A DNA stretch of 37,402 bases from Rossellomorea aquimaris (GTDB lineage Bacteria; Bacillota; Bacilli; Bacillales; Fictibacillaceae). Below the pieces are notes generated by a model. The model did not search any database. It had not been told where the DNA came from and was given only the letters and a program-made list of their open reading frames with translations. Each line of letters opens with the position of its first letter. The first letter of the stretch is position 1. The stretch is from assembly GCA_020524245.1 (NCBI GenBank), contig JAIVLN010000014.1:1-37402 (forward strand), given 5' to 3'. Shown here piece by piece: positions 22,864 through 33,435 of this stretch. A program made the translations under genes and the position numbers.

Positions 22864-24386
22864 AAGACTCATGCGACCTGATACAAGATTTATATCCGCT
22901 ATATGTCGAGGATGAATTAAGTCCAACAGTAAAAGAAATGGTGGAAGAACATTTACGCAGCTGTGCAGATTGCTCGCTCGTTTATGAAAGTGGAGAAGGT
23001 TTTACAGAGGCAAGGATTGAGGAGACACAGGATGTACCGAAATCACTTGATGACAGAGTTAAACTGAAACTCAAATTCCGGAGAATGAAGTTCATCGCAA
23101 TTATCTTAGCGGTCATCATATCAGGGATGATACTAAACAAATATGAGAATAGTAGACAAGAGGTTTTCGATTGGACCGATTCAAAATATGCGGAAGCTCG
23201 GGATTTGAAATACCTTGTGGAATCTGTAAAACAAAAAGATCTCAATTCCTTCAAATTTAATAAAAAGGTATACACTGAGCGCAGAAGAGTAGATATAGAT
23301 TCTGTTAACTGGTTAGAACAAGCCCGGTGGAGTGACACCAAATCCTTTTTAATCATAGAAGAGACAGAATTGTTAACAACACTTGAGATGTTGCAACACA
23401 AACATCAGTCTGGTGAGTGGGATGATGTAGATCGCAAAACTTATAAAAGGATAATAGAAAGCGCAGATCAATATATGATGGAAGTGGAAGAAGAGGCAAA
23501 GAAGTTCCACCATGGGTATAGTTCGTATCTTGAATTAATTGACTTTAAGGGGCTCGATCAGCCGATAACAGCAATGAATGAACTTAGCTACCATTACAAT
23601 CGATTTCATCAATTACCCGAAGATGTTGAACGCTTAAATGAGGATGAGTTAAGGAAACAATTAAGTGAAATTTTAGAGGTAGATGCTTCAGATGTGAAGT
23701 TCTACTCCCGTTCAAATGAAATTGGAAAACGGGGTTTCTCAATACAAGATCAATACAACGGTATCGTTGATGAGTTTTCAGGAAATCTAATTCGATTATC
23801 CCACGGTTTACCACAAAGTACTAAGCAGGAGCCGTTGAGTGAAGAGGATGCAAAAAAGAAGGCAGTAGCATTTCTGAACAGAGTGTATGGTGACAATGCT
23901 GATTTTAAGGTTCAGTACGAAGGAAAGAACCAATACACCCATTCAGATAGGGAGGATTATCATTCTTTCAAGTTTCAGCCAGTTAACAATGGGTACACAC
24001 TCCTTGGACAGATCCCTCATTCAGATTATTTTGTCATTGAAGTAAATATTCAAACCGGAAATGTGGACAGATTCTTTATTAATGGTACCTACTTAAATAA
24101 GAGCTTTTTTCAGAAGGATTTCATTGAAGAAACCAGTTCTGCCGAAGGACTTGAAATTCTACATGAAAAAGTCGCACAAGAAGATGCAATGTATACTTTG
24201 AAACGAAAATATAAGGCGATTGGCACGTTTATTGTGCCAAGCCGAAAGTCGGGAGATTATGAACTTGTGCATGCCTATGATTTAGCAAATACAGAGGCAT
24301 TAGGCAGAATGATTGAGAACGAAGATAGAAGATACATCAATGCCGAAACAGGTGAAGAAGAGTTCCATTATGTATTATTTTATTAA
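22860..24386 (+). CDS. Membrane-bound anti-sigma factor with N-terminal zinc finger
   Basis: A 508-residue protein. Residues 1-45 form a ZAS-type zinc-binding anti-sigma domain (H31-x3-C35-x2-C38, EEHLRSCADC). One membrane helix follows (about 77-93, FIAIILAVIISGMIL). The remaining 410 residues should be outside the cell. They are rich in acidic and aromatic residues and contain a PepSY/YpeB-like stretch (SEEDAKKKAVAFLNRVYGDNADFKV). The protein should hold the ECF sigma inactive until an envelope signal. The outer domain is much larger than in typical anti-sigma factors. Four-base overlap with the sigma gene indicates coupled translation. Confidence 0.82.
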   Translation: MKDSCDLIQDLYPLYVEDELSPTVKEMVEEHLRSCADCSLVYESGEGFTEARIEETQDVPKSLDDRVKLKLKFRRMKFIAIILAVIISGMILNKYENSRQEVFDWTDSKYAEARDLKYLVESVKQKDLNSFKFNKKVYTERRRVDIDSVNWLEQARWSDTKSFLIIEETELLTTLEMLQHKHQSGEWDDVDRKTYKRIIESADQYMMEVEEEAKKFHHGYSSYLELIDFKGLDQPITAMNELSYHYNRFHQLPEDVERLNEDELRKQLSEILEVDASDVKFYSRSNEIGKRGFSIQDQYNGIVDEFSGNLIRLSHGLPQSTKQEPLSEEDAKKKAVAFLNRVYGDNADFKVQYEGKNQYTHSDREDYHSFKFQPVNNGYTLLGQIPHSDYFVIEVNIQTGNVDRFFINGTYLNKSFFQKDFIEETSSAEGLEILHEKVAQEDAMYTLKRKYKAIGTFIVPSRKSGDYELVHAYDLANTEALGRMIENEDRRYINAETGEEEFHYVLFY

Positions 24387-24393
24387 CCATAAC

Positions 24394-24427
24394 AAAAGGA
24401 TTGACCCTCGAGGATCAATCCTTTTTC
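24394..24427. terminator. Bidirectional terminator
   Basis: AAAAGGATTGA / TCAATCCTTTT around loop CCCTCGAGGA has A and T tracts on both sides. It serves the anti-sigma gene on the plus strand and ydiK on the minus strand, whose last codons overlap it. Confidence 0.85.
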
Positions 24428-24621
24428 TTCATCTGCTTTATTTTTTTACGTAACTCGAACATTCGGTATGCGTTGAAGAAGTCGTAGGCAGCGAGTGCCA
24501 TGTTCAGGATCGGCCAGAACGACCAGACACCGTCTTCTCGTGCATAAAAGATGGCCAAGTACGTAAAGATTACGCCTAGAATCAAGTAGGCAAATATCCA
24601 GAAGGTTGGTGAAAATCTCAT
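24415..24621 (-). CDS. ydiK: Small membrane protein, YdiK-like
   Basis: A 68-residue protein with two hydrophobic segments (FWIFAYLILGVIFTYLAIFY and WSFWPILNMALAAYDFF) and a basic tail (RKKIKQMKKKD). Function is unknown. Size and location between ydiL and the groES region match B. subtilis ydiK. The start follows GGAGG at normal spacing, directly after the ydiL end. The stop lies inside the shared terminator. Confidence 0.78.
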   Translation of the reverse strand: MRFSPTFWIFAYLILGVIFTYLAIFYAREDGVWSFWPILNMALAAYDFFNAYRMFELRKKIKQMKKKD

Positions 24622-24623
24622 AA

Positions 24624-25331
24624 TCAGCCTCCAATAATGAGTTGCATGTTCTCTAGTTGTTTTTCAAGTTTCATGATCTCGTCTCGAAAGACGACTTGGA
24701 CGAGCATGACCGTCGTATTGACAGCCACGTGAGCGATAATCGGTACAATCAATCGTTTTGTTTTCACATACAGGAAGCTGAGTGTGAAGCCCATCGCCGC
24801 ATACACCAGAATGTGGCTGAAGTCACGGTGGACGACAGCGAACACAAGTGAACTGATCAGTGCAGCAATGACAAAGTTCGTTCGCTTATAGAGTGTACCA
24901 AAGATTACCTTACGAAACACGATTTCTTCCAATATAGGACCGAAGACAGAAACCACTAGAATCAGTAGCGGCACTGACAACGTCAGCTCGACGATCATTT
25001 CTGTATTTTTTGAACCCGGTTCAACGCCTAAAAATTGCATCTCAATCGTAGCGGCAACGATCTGTGCTGTGAACACAATTGGAATACCTAGGATCGACCA
25101 GCCGATAGTTGCCGGAACACTGGCACGTTCCTCACGATCTTCCCGGTTACGCCATTCCGGCAGTAAGATTAGAAAGATGATTACGATTCCGATTGAAAAA
25201 CTGATGACGTTCCATAGTCCAGGAATCTTTTCACGAGGAACATCGAGACCAATTAGAATAGGTCCGCCAATGACCCCGGAAAGTAAGATCAATATATAAG
25301 TGATGAGTACCCATCCATATCGTTTATTCAA
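24624..25331 (-). CDS. ydiL: CPBP-family intramembrane metalloprotease, YdiL-like
   Basis: A multi-pass membrane protein of the CAAX protease / bacteriocin-processing (CPBP, Abi) family. Family motifs are ILEEIVFRKVIFG (EExxxR), FAVVHRDFSHIL and AHVAVN. ATG 25376 is in frame but has no good ribosome binding site. TTG 25331 (LNKRYGW) has AGAGGAG six bases upstream, so I start there, giving 235 residues. Substrates are unknown. It is divergent from groES and co-oriented with ydiK, as in B. subtilis. Confidence 0.82.
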   Translation of the reverse strand: MNKRYGWVLITYILILLSGVIGGPILIGLDVPREKIPGLWNVISFSIGIVIIFLILLPEWRNREDREERASVPATIGWSILGIPIVFTAQIVAATIEMQFLGVEPGSKNTEMIVELTLSVPLLILVVSVFGPILEEIVFRKVIFGTLYKRTNFVIAALISSLVFAVVHRDFSHILVYAAMGFTLSFLYVKTKRLIVPIIAHVAVNTTVMLVQVVFRDEIMKLEKQLENMQLIIGG

Positions 25332-25494
25332 ACTGTTCTCCTCTTTCGTGACAGATTCAATGCCCCATTTTAACATACTATTGCCAATAATACCTTTCTT
25401 ATGACTTCGTACTTTTCTTTACAGAAACCTAACAAAAATTTTTATGGTTATCTCTTGCAAAAAAAATGAAAGTTGATTAATATTATAAATGGAA

Positions 25495-25521
25495 TTAGCA
25501 CTCACCCATTTAGAGTGCTAA
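25495..25521. promoter_or_regulatory. CIRCE operator of groES-groEL
   Basis: TTAGCACTC-N9-GAGTGCTAA is a perfect CIRCE element, the HrcA binding site. AT-rich -10-like sequence (TATTATAAAT, 25481-25490) lies just upstream. HrcA would repress groES-groEL in the absence of heat or folding stress. Confidence 0.96.
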
Positions 25522-25557
25522 TAATTAAAATCAAAATCCTTGAGGAGGGTGTTTCAC

Positions 25558-25842
25558 TTGTTAAAGCCGTTAGGTGATCGTATTGTCATTGAGCTTGTAG
25601 AAAGCGAAGAAAAAACCGCTAGCGGAATCGTACTTCCAGACTCTGCGAAGGAAAAGCCGCAAGAAGGAAAAATCGTTGCAGTAGGTACAGGCCGAGTAAC
25701 GGATAACGGAGAAAAAGTTGCACTTGAAGTATCTGAAGGCGACACAGTTATCTACTCAAAATACGCTGGTACTGAAGTGAAATATCAAGGTAAAGAATTC
25801 TTAATTCTACGCGAATCTGATGTACTAGCAATCGTAGGCTAA
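25558..25842 (+). CDS. groES: Co-chaperonin GroES
   Basis: A 94-residue chaperonin 10 subunit. It begins [20 protein letters not shown] and keeps the mobile loop ([19 protein letters not shown]) that docks on GroEL. The start is TTG 25558, eight bases after GAGGAGGG; B. subtilis groES also uses TTG. A longer frame from an upstream TTG at 25540 would start within the ribosome binding site and is rejected. It forms the heptameric lid for the GroEL cavity. It is transcribed with groEL under CIRCE/HrcA control. Confidence 0.96.
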   Translation: MLKPLGDRIVIELVESEEKTASGIVLPDSAKEKPQEGKIVAVGTGRVTDNGEKVALEVSEGDTVIYSKYAGTEVKYQGKEFLILRESDVLAIVG

Positions 25843-25924
25843 GCCATCTGAGGTTCTCTTTTTACACTTAAAAATTGAAAGGGAAGTCTTTCCCTACATA
25901 CAACCAATCAAGGAGGTTCTTTAA

Positions 25925-27571
<1,647 letters not shown>

Positions 27572-27590
27572 TTCATGCGTCCCACCCTTA

Positions 27591-27628
27591 AAAGGCTACT
27601 TCCTCAACAGGAAGTAGTCTTTTTTTAT
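27591..27628 (+). terminator. Terminator of groES-groEL
   Basis: GGCTACTTCCT / AGGAAGTAGTC with loop CAAC, followed by seven T. Confidence 0.92.
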
Positions 27629-27715
27629 TTGGATATTACAATTGTGTATCGCTTGCCGATATATGTTGCAATTCATGTCGAAAACCATCATATTTAATAG
27701 TAAAGGAGGCCCGAT

Positions 27716-28468
27716 ATGCGACGCGATATACAACCGAATGAACGAGCATTTTCTACCAAAGAAGTAGCAGAAGAAGTGGGAATTGCCACTCCTACTGTAC
27801 GTAAATATGGGCAGATCCTGGAGCGGAACGGTTATGAATTTTTGAAAGATGGCGATCGACGAATCTTTGTACAAAGTGACGTTGGAGCGCTTGTAGCGTT
27901 ACGCGATACGGAAAAGCCCCTTGACGATACAGCAAAAGACCTTGTGGAACTACAAAGAGAAAGATTGAAAGTCCCCGATGAAACCGATATATCGCTACCC
28001 GATACATATGAAAATGTTGAAAGCTTACCGTACGACCCGAATCAATTAAAAGAGGTCTTAAGAGTAGTTGTGAATGAACTCGCTGCTACACGTGAAATGA
28101 ATGTGCAACTGAAAAGCGATATGGCCCAGCTGAAAACAACGGTATCCCGCCTTCAGCAGGATCATCATGCAATCAGTTCCAGCATCGGAAATGCTGCTCA
28201 GAAAACGAATGTGAAGATCGAGAATTTGACCAAGCAACAAAAGGCGCAGTACGAAACATTAATGCAACAAGAGAAAGACCATTATGAAGAATTGCTACAG
28301 CAAGAACTGCAAAGAAGTGAGCAATTACAAAATGAAATGAAGAGCATGAGAGAAGAACAGATCAAAGAATGGCGCGTACAGAATGATTTTAATAAAAGAT
28401 TGGAAGAAGCGATACAACATAGACCTAAAGGGAAATGGAGCGGTTTGCTCTCCATATTCAAGAAGTGA
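27716..28468 (+). CDS. MerR-type helix-turn-helix protein with long coiled coil (RacA-like)
   Basis: A 250-residue protein. Residues 11-60 form a MerR-like winged helix (FSTKEVAEEVGIATPTVRKYG, then RRIFVQSDV). A linker runs to about 100. Residues 105-235 are rich in Gln, Glu and Lys with heptad periodicity (ELAATREMNVQLKSDMAQLK, LLQQELQRSEQLQNEMKSMRE) and should form a coiled coil. The end is basic and hydrophobic (PKGKWSGLLSIFKK), a possible membrane-contact helix. The layout resembles the chromosome-anchoring protein RacA and phage-type DUF3967 proteins. No ligand-binding domain is present, so a classical MerR regulator is unlikely. AAGGAGG precedes ATG. It is monocistronic between two terminators. 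Confidence 0.7.
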   Translation: MRRDIQPNERAFSTKEVAEEVGIATPTVRKYGQILERNGYEFLKDGDRRIFVQSDVGALVALRDTEKPLDDTAKDLVELQRERLKVPDETDISLPDTYENVESLPYDPNQLKEVLRVVVNELAATREMNVQLKSDMAQLKTTVSRLQQDHHAISSSIGNAAQKTNVKIENLTKQQKAQYETLMQQEKDHYEELLQQELQRSEQLQNEMKSMREEQIKEWRVQNDFNKRLEEAIQHRPKGKWSGLLSIFKK

Positions 28469-28481
28469 ATCTAGTTTTTAT

Positions 28482-28514
28482 GAGCTGGTCAAAACATTTG
28501 GTCAGTTCTTTTTT
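28482..28514 (+). terminator. Terminator after the coiled-coil gene
   Basis: GAGCTGGTCAAA (28482-28493) pairs fully with TTTGGTCAGTTC (28497-28508) if three G-T pairs are allowed, then six T. Confidence 0.75.
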
Positions 28515-28806
28515 ATGTCCATATCGCCAGGCGATACAAACAGAAAAGTTGAGAAACACGATGCAACAAACTACAAATCATAACAATTTCCTGAGAAATA
28601 TCTACAAATTATGAGTGTGTATCGACAAATTCGAATAACCGATTTGCTTGTACCAATCCTCTTGCCATTTTGTTACAATGTGAGTGAATATTTCAAATTA
28701 ACAAGGAATTTGTCAATATACTTCGAATTAGTTAAGGATAGATCATAATATATAGGGTTTCCGTCAGGGATTTAGCGGTAGGCACACATTAAGGGGGAAA
28801 ATAATA
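28515..28806 (+). promoter_or_regulatory. AT-rich leader region of the MoxR operon
   Basis: There is no gene in this stretch. An extended -10 TGTTACAAT (28671-28679) is the best promoter candidate; no matching -35 is evident. The leader would be about 120 bases. AAGGGGG precedes the MoxR start. No known riboswitch is recognised. Confidence 0.4.
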
Positions 28807-29781
28807 ATGGCAGCCAATAACATAAGGTATGAGTCATATCATCCACAACTCAAACAAGTGGTGGATAATGTAGAAAACGTCATGGTCGGAAAGCGTCAGG
28901 CGACCGAACTGAGCATCGTCGCACTTTTGACCGGCGGACACATCTTGCTAGAAGACGTACCGGGTGTAGGGAAAACGATGATGGTACGGTCCATCGCGCA
29001 ATCCGTCGGTGCGAAATTCAACCGTATACAGTTTACACCGGATCTATTACCTTCGGATTTGACGGGGGTTTCGATATACAACCAAAAAAGTATGGAGTTC
29101 GAATTCAGAGCAGGTCCATTAATGGGGAATATCGTACTGGCGGATGAAATCAACCGTACTTCTCCAAAGACACAATCGGCTCTACTAGAAGCGATGGAAG
29201 AACAAAGCATCACTGTCGATGGGTTCACACACAAATTACCTGAACCTTTCTTTGTCATGGCAACACAAAATCCGATTGAGTATGAGGGGACGTATCCATT
29301 ACCAGAAGCTCAGTTGGACCGTTTCTTATTGAAAATCAAGATGGGGTACCCAACTGCAAGCGAGGAGTTGCAAGTCCTTTCCCGTAATGAAAAAGTACAA
29401 CCGATTCATGAGTTGACGGCTGTCCTGAACTTAGACGACCTGTTGAAGCTGCAAGAACAAGTCAAATCCGTCTTTGTCGAAGAATCAGTAAAACAATACA
29501 TCATCGACCTCGTCATCCGTACGAGAAAGCACAGCGGAATCCATCTTGGCGTAAGCCCTCGTGGATCATTAGCGCTCATGAAAACCGCTCAAGCTTATGC
29601 ACTCTTGTTGAACAGGGATTACGTTGTACCGGATGACATCAAATACTTGGCGAATTCTGTCCTTTGCCACCGCATCATCTTAAAGCCGGAAGCTCGTTTC
29701 GATGGATATACACCTGAAAAAATCGTCGAGGAAATCCTGGAACGGACGCCGGTTCCGGTCCTTAGGAAAGAAAAAGTATGA
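28807..29781 (+). CDS. yeaC: MoxR-family AAA+ ATPase
   Basis: A 324-residue AAA+ protein. Walker A is PGVGKT (residues 52-57), Walker B VLADEIN with following NRTSPKTQSALLEAMEE, and sensor 1 MATQNPIE. MoxR ATPases act as chaperones for partner proteins with vWA or DUF58 domains. The next gene is such a partner, overlapping by four bases (ATGA). The set matches yeaC-yeaD-yebA of B. subtilis, which also lies before guaA. The cellular role is unknown. Confidence 0.92.
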   Translation: MAANNIRYESYHPQLKQVVDNVENVMVGKRQATELSIVALLTGGHILLEDVPGVGKTMMVRSIAQSVGAKFNRIQFTPDLLPSDLTGVSIYNQKSMEFEFRAGPLMGNIVLADEINRTSPKTQSALLEAMEEQSITVDGFTHKLPEPFFVMATQNPIEYEGTYPLPEAQLDRFLLKIKMGYPTASEELQVLSRNEKVQPIHELTAVLNLDDLLKLQEQVKSVFVEESVKQYIIDLVIRTRKHSGIHLGVSPRGSLALMKTAQAYALLLNRDYVVPDDIKYLANSVLCHRIILKPEARFDGYTPEKIVEEILERTPVPVLRKEKV

Positions 29782-31043
29782 TCCAGAAACAGCTTGCGCG
29801 TTATCGTACAGCATTAGGGGTTTTGGGCATCATCCTGCTGATCGCAAGCTCATTTTCCTATGCCATGTTTCAAGGTGGTTTCGTCAGCTGGTTCTTGTTT
29901 TATTCTGTGCTACCGCTCGTCATGTACACCGTGTTCGTACTACTGTTTCCACTTAATAAGATTTCGGTTGAGCGCGTAATTGAGAAGTCGAATTTCATAG
30001 CGGGTGAAACGGTTGAAGTGACGATCAACATACGTAGTCGCTTTCCGATCCCGCTGTTCTATCTTGTTGTAAATGATGAATTACCAAAGCTACTCGTCAA
30101 TCATGCGAATGAGAAACATTACGTGTATCAATCTCAATCGAAAGCGCTGATGTTTCCGTTGTTCAAACGGAAAGCGTCTTACACTTATCTCATCAAACCT
30201 GCACCACGTGGAATTCATTTGTTTGAGTCGATTTCTTTAGACACAGGAGATCTGTTTGGTTTCATTACCAAAACTGTATCGATACCTCAGAAAAAATCGA
30301 TACAAGTGTATCCGAAGACGCAGCCTCTAGCAGGTTGGAATATATTCGAAACGAATCCATCCGGTATGAAACGGACAGGGAAGCAAGCGCAGCAAGATTT
30401 CACTTCTGCTGTCAGCATCCGGGATTACACGCCTGGTGATAAGTTGTCCTGGCTTCACTGGAAGGCGAGTGCTCGTTCCAACAAGCTCGTCACGAAGGTA
30501 TTCGAGACGCAACGGAATGATGATTTTGTTGTGTTTTTAGATGGGAGTAATCCTACTTATCAACGAAACGGACAGCATTTGTTTGAAAGGGCTGTGTCGC
30601 TTGCCGCGTCAGTGCTGAAGCATGCCATCAGCAGTGGGACATCGGTGGAATTCCACACGGTCTCAAGGGAGCATACGCAGTTGTCTTTCCAATCTGGTCA
30701 AAACTTCGAATCCAAATGGATGGGGCACCTCGCCAGGATCCAACCCGATACGAAGTCATCGTTGACTGGTGTATTGAAGCATGAAGCTCACGAGATGTCG
30801 AAGGGATTATCCGTGATGATTATTTCACCAGATCTGTCTGATAGCTTCATTCATATGCTTGAACGAATGTCTGGAAATCAGGTCCAGACGATCTTTTTCT
30901 ATATTGCGAAACAAAAAGTGATTTCCAAAGAAGAACAACACGTGTTAACGAGGCTGAGAGCCCGCAACATTGTAGTGTATACAGTTAATATTGATGACTT
31001 CAGTGAAGTTGTGAAGGCAGGTGTTCAAAATGCCACGAGTTGA
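29778..31043 (+). CDS. yeaD: DUF58 membrane protein
   Basis: A 421-residue protein. Two membrane segments lie near the N-terminus (ALGVLGIILLIASSFSYAMF and SWFLFYSVLPLVMYTVFVLLF). The DUF58 core with vWA-like fold contains SIRDYTPGDKLSWLHWKASAR and VVFLDGS, the family signature. It is the expected partner of the upstream MoxR ATPase. The 3' end overlaps the transglutaminase gene by 14 bases. Confidence 0.88.
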   Translation: MIQKQLARYRTALGVLGIILLIASSFSYAMFQGGFVSWFLFYSVLPLVMYTVFVLLFPLNKISVERVIEKSNFIAGETVEVTINIRSRFPIPLFYLVVNDELPKLLVNHANEKHYVYQSQSKALMFPLFKRKASYTYLIKPAPRGIHLFESISLDTGDLFGFITKTVSIPQKKSIQVYPKTQPLAGWNIFETNPSGMKRTGKQAQQDFTSAVSIRDYTPGDKLSWLHWKASARSNKLVTKVFETQRNDDFVVFLDGSNPTYQRNGQHLFERAVSLAASVLKHAISSGTSVEFHTVSREHTQLSFQSGQNFESKWMGHLARIQPDTKSSLTGVLKHEAHEMSKGLSVMIISPDLSDSFIHMLERMSGNQVQTIFFYIAKQKVISKEEQHVLTRLRARNIVVYTVNIDDFSEVVKAGVQNATS

Positions 31044-33243
31044 TGAACGTCAGAAGTTTACAATGGGCTCGTTCCTTCTTTATATGCTCGGTTTCCTGCT
31101 CTTCTGGGAATGGTTGCGTCCGCTATCAACTTTTACCGATACGAGTTATCTCTCGATTTTCGTGCTGTTCTCAGCATTTCTATTTACAATTTCGTATTTC
31201 GAGCTTTCCATATGGGTCTCGTTCCCGATTAAATTGTTGGCATTGGCCTATGCCCTGCATACCATCTATTTCCCTGTCTCGTTTTTTGACGTGCAATGGG
31301 TGACCTATCTGGCCAATGACTTGATGAACGCATCACAACATGCATTGGCGCGAGATTGGGATAGCATGAGTAACTTGAGCAGGACTTTCTTATTCCTTGT
31401 ACTCTTATGGCTCATCAGCTATCTCATGCATTACTGGCTGATCCAGGCAAGGAGAATCTTCCTATTCTTCATCATTACAGTCCTTTACGTCACTGTGGTG
31501 GATACTTTCACCGCTTACGATGCATCCGGTGCAATCGTCCGTACGGTGATCATCGGATTTGTACTGTTAGGGATCTTACGTTTCATTCGCATCATCGAGC
31601 AAAAAGGGTTTCGGGTTTATCAAAACCAGTTCCCACTCATGTGGGTCATTCCACTTGCACTATTGATTTCGTTCTCTTCTGTACTCGGTTATCTTGCACC
31701 GAAAGCGGCGCCTCAGTGGCCGGATCCGGTTCCGTTCATCACGGCGGTCGGAAGTCAGGCTGGCGAAGGAGAAGGAACGGGCAGAGGTGGGGGTATCCAG
31801 AAGATCGGTTACGGTACGAATGACAGCCGTTTGGGAGGCCCTTTCGTATTTGATGATACACCTGTTTTCCGCACCCAAATCACGGAAGTGCACTATTGGA
31901 GAGTGGAATCGAAGGAAGTCTATACCGGTCTTGGTTGGGATACGAAACCAGCCGAACCGCCAAGTGAACAAGTGAACCCTCAGAACATCACGACGAATTC
32001 CCCTCACAGATTAACGTACGGGGAAGACGTCCGAACAGAAGATTTAACTGCGAAAGTAGAAGTAGTGAAGAATGGACTTTATCCGTTCATCATCTATCCA
32101 GGTCAATTGACTTCTGTGGATAGTGAAGAAAATCGTGATTACCAAATGAACTCGGTTACGGGTAAGTTGATGACTTTTGAAGAAGCTGGAGAGGCAGGAC
32201 TTGAAACCTATACGGTGAACTATAAGTATCCTGAGTTCTCGGAAGCGATGCTCAGAAATTCCAGCACGCAGTATCCTTCGTTCATTCAAGAGCGGTACTT
32301 GCAGCTCCCGGAAGATTTGCCTGAGAGAGTCAGAACTTTATCCGAAGACATTACGGCTGGAATCAATGATCCGTACGGAAAGGCAAAAGCGATCGAGCAA
32401 TACTTCGCGGACAACGGTTTCGGTTACAATACTCAGGATGTCGCTGTTCCAGGTCGGAACGAAGATTATGTTGAGCAATTCTTGTTTGATACGAAACTCG
32501 GGTATTGTGATAACTTTTCTACATCAATGGCTGTTATGCTACGATCGATCGGAATTCCGACACGTTGGGTAAAAGGCTTTACAGCTGGAGAATATGAAGA
32601 AACCATCGGTGATGGAGTTAGGGAATACGAGGTTACAAATTCAAACGCACACTCATGGGTAGAAGTGTATTTTGAAGGAGTAGGTTGGGTTCCTTTCGAG
32701 CCGACACGAGGATTCCGAGACCTTGGGAACTTCGTGGATGACTATCAAGAAGATGATACGAACCTGGATGTTCCTGTCGAGCAGGATCAGCAAAGTCAAC
32801 AGAACCAGAATCTTGATGAAGGTTCTAAATCCGGCGGGTTCGAACTTCCATTTAACTTGGATAAAGCACTCAACTGGCTGAAGTGGATTGGACTCGCTCT
32901 CCTCAGTATTCTCGTCTTAGGAGTAGGGTTTGGTTATATAACGCGTAAAAAGTGGTTGAGCAAATTCTTCCTATGGCGTTTCAGGAAACGGAAGGATGAA
33001 CAAGTGTTCCAGGACGCGTACCATAGATTGTTATGGTTATTGGAGCAATACGATGTGAAGAAACGCCCACAACAAACGTTGCGTGAATATGCGATTGAAG
33101 TCGATCGCTTACTCGATACAGGCGATATGAAGATCCTGACGAGAAAGTATGAGAAAGCGCGATATGGTCAACATGATCAACCCGTCGATTGGATGGATAC
33201 GAAAGAATTGTGGGAAAATTTAATTAAAAGGATACGACCTTGA
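31030..33243 (+). CDS. yebA: Membrane-anchored transglutaminase-like protein
   Basis: A 737-residue protein. The N-terminal 220 residues hold several membrane helices. An extracytoplasmic part with a transglutaminase/protease-like core follows (catalytic Cys in LGYCDNFSTSMAVMLRS, His in NAHSWVEVYFEG). The usual Asp motif reads PFEPTRGF. One more helix (WIGLALLSILVLGVGFGYI) precedes a cytoplasmic C-terminal DUF4129-like tail. The frame is open from GTG 31021, but AGGTG at 31019-31023 suits ATG 31030. Third gene of the MoxR operon. Substrate unknown; cell-wall or surface-protein processing is only a guess. Confidence 0.85.
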   Translation: MPRVDERQKFTMGSFLLYMLGFLLFWEWLRPLSTFTDTSYLSIFVLFSAFLFTISYFELSIWVSFPIKLLALAYALHTIYFPVSFFDVQWVTYLANDLMNASQHALARDWDSMSNLSRTFLFLVLLWLISYLMHYWLIQARRIFLFFIITVLYVTVVDTFTAYDASGAIVRTVIIGFVLLGILRFIRIIEQKGFRVYQNQFPLMWVIPLALLISFSSVLGYLAPKAAPQWPDPVPFITAVGSQAGEGEGTGRGGGIQKIGYGTNDSRLGGPFVFDDTPVFRTQITEVHYWRVESKEVYTGLGWDTKPAEPPSEQVNPQNITTNSPHRLTYGEDVRTEDLTAKVEVVKNGLYPFIIYPGQLTSVDSEENRDYQMNSVTGKLMTFEEAGEAGLETYTVNYKYPEFSEAMLRNSSTQYPSFIQERYLQLPEDLPERVRTLSEDITAGINDPYGKAKAIEQYFADNGFGYNTQDVAVPGRNEDYVEQFLFDTKLGYCDNFSTSMAVMLRSIGIPTRWVKGFTAGEYEETIGDGVREYEVTNSNAHSWVEVYFEGVGWVPFEPTRGFRDLGNFVDDYQEDDTNLDVPVEQDQQSQQNQNLDEGSKSGGFELPFNLDKALNWLKWIGLALLSILVLGVGFGYITRKKWLSKFFLWRFRKRKDEQVFQDAYHRLLWLLEQYDVKKRPQQTLREYAIEVDRLLDTGDMKILTRKYEKARYGQHDQPVDWMDTKELWENLIKRIRP

Positions 33244-33285
33244 CCGTCATAATAGTGACTGTTAGAATTAATCCATATTTTAAGG

Positions 33286-33408
33286 TGTGACAAGCTATAA
33301 ACGTCGAATTTCAGCGTTACTTGGTTTTTCCGGTCCTCATGTATGTTTGAATACACTCCGGTCCTCAAAACCATCGTGCCTTGAACTTCTTGTTTCTAAC
33401 TTGTCACA
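33286..33408. repeat. 123-bp hairpin element with imperfect terminal inverted repeats
   Basis: The ends GTGACAAGCTATAAAC (33287-33302) and GTTTCTAACTTGTCAC (33392-33407) pair at 14 of 16 positions. Inward, GGTTTT pairs with AAAACC, CCGG with CCGG and TGTAT with ATACA, leaving bulges that both read TCCTC. The element folds into one long irregular hairpin. It lies between yebA and the guaA promoter, whose -35 region overlaps its right arm. It could be a mobile repeat, a terminator-like structure or a structured RNA; I do not recognise a named family. Confidence 0.6.
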
Positions 33409-33419
33409 TGTAATAGAAT
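33390..33419 (+). promoter_or_regulatory. Probable promoter of guaA
   Basis: TTGTTT (33390-33395), 18 bases, TAGAAT (33414-33419). Transcription would begin near 33426, ten bases before the riboswitch aptamer. Confidence 0.5.
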
Positions 33420-33435
33420 TACGGATTAATGACTT

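Noticed and set aside
27643-27665. TATCG-N5-CGATA inverted repeat before the coiled-coil gene as an operator
   Set aside because: Arms of five bases are too short to support a claim; noted only as a possible self-binding site.
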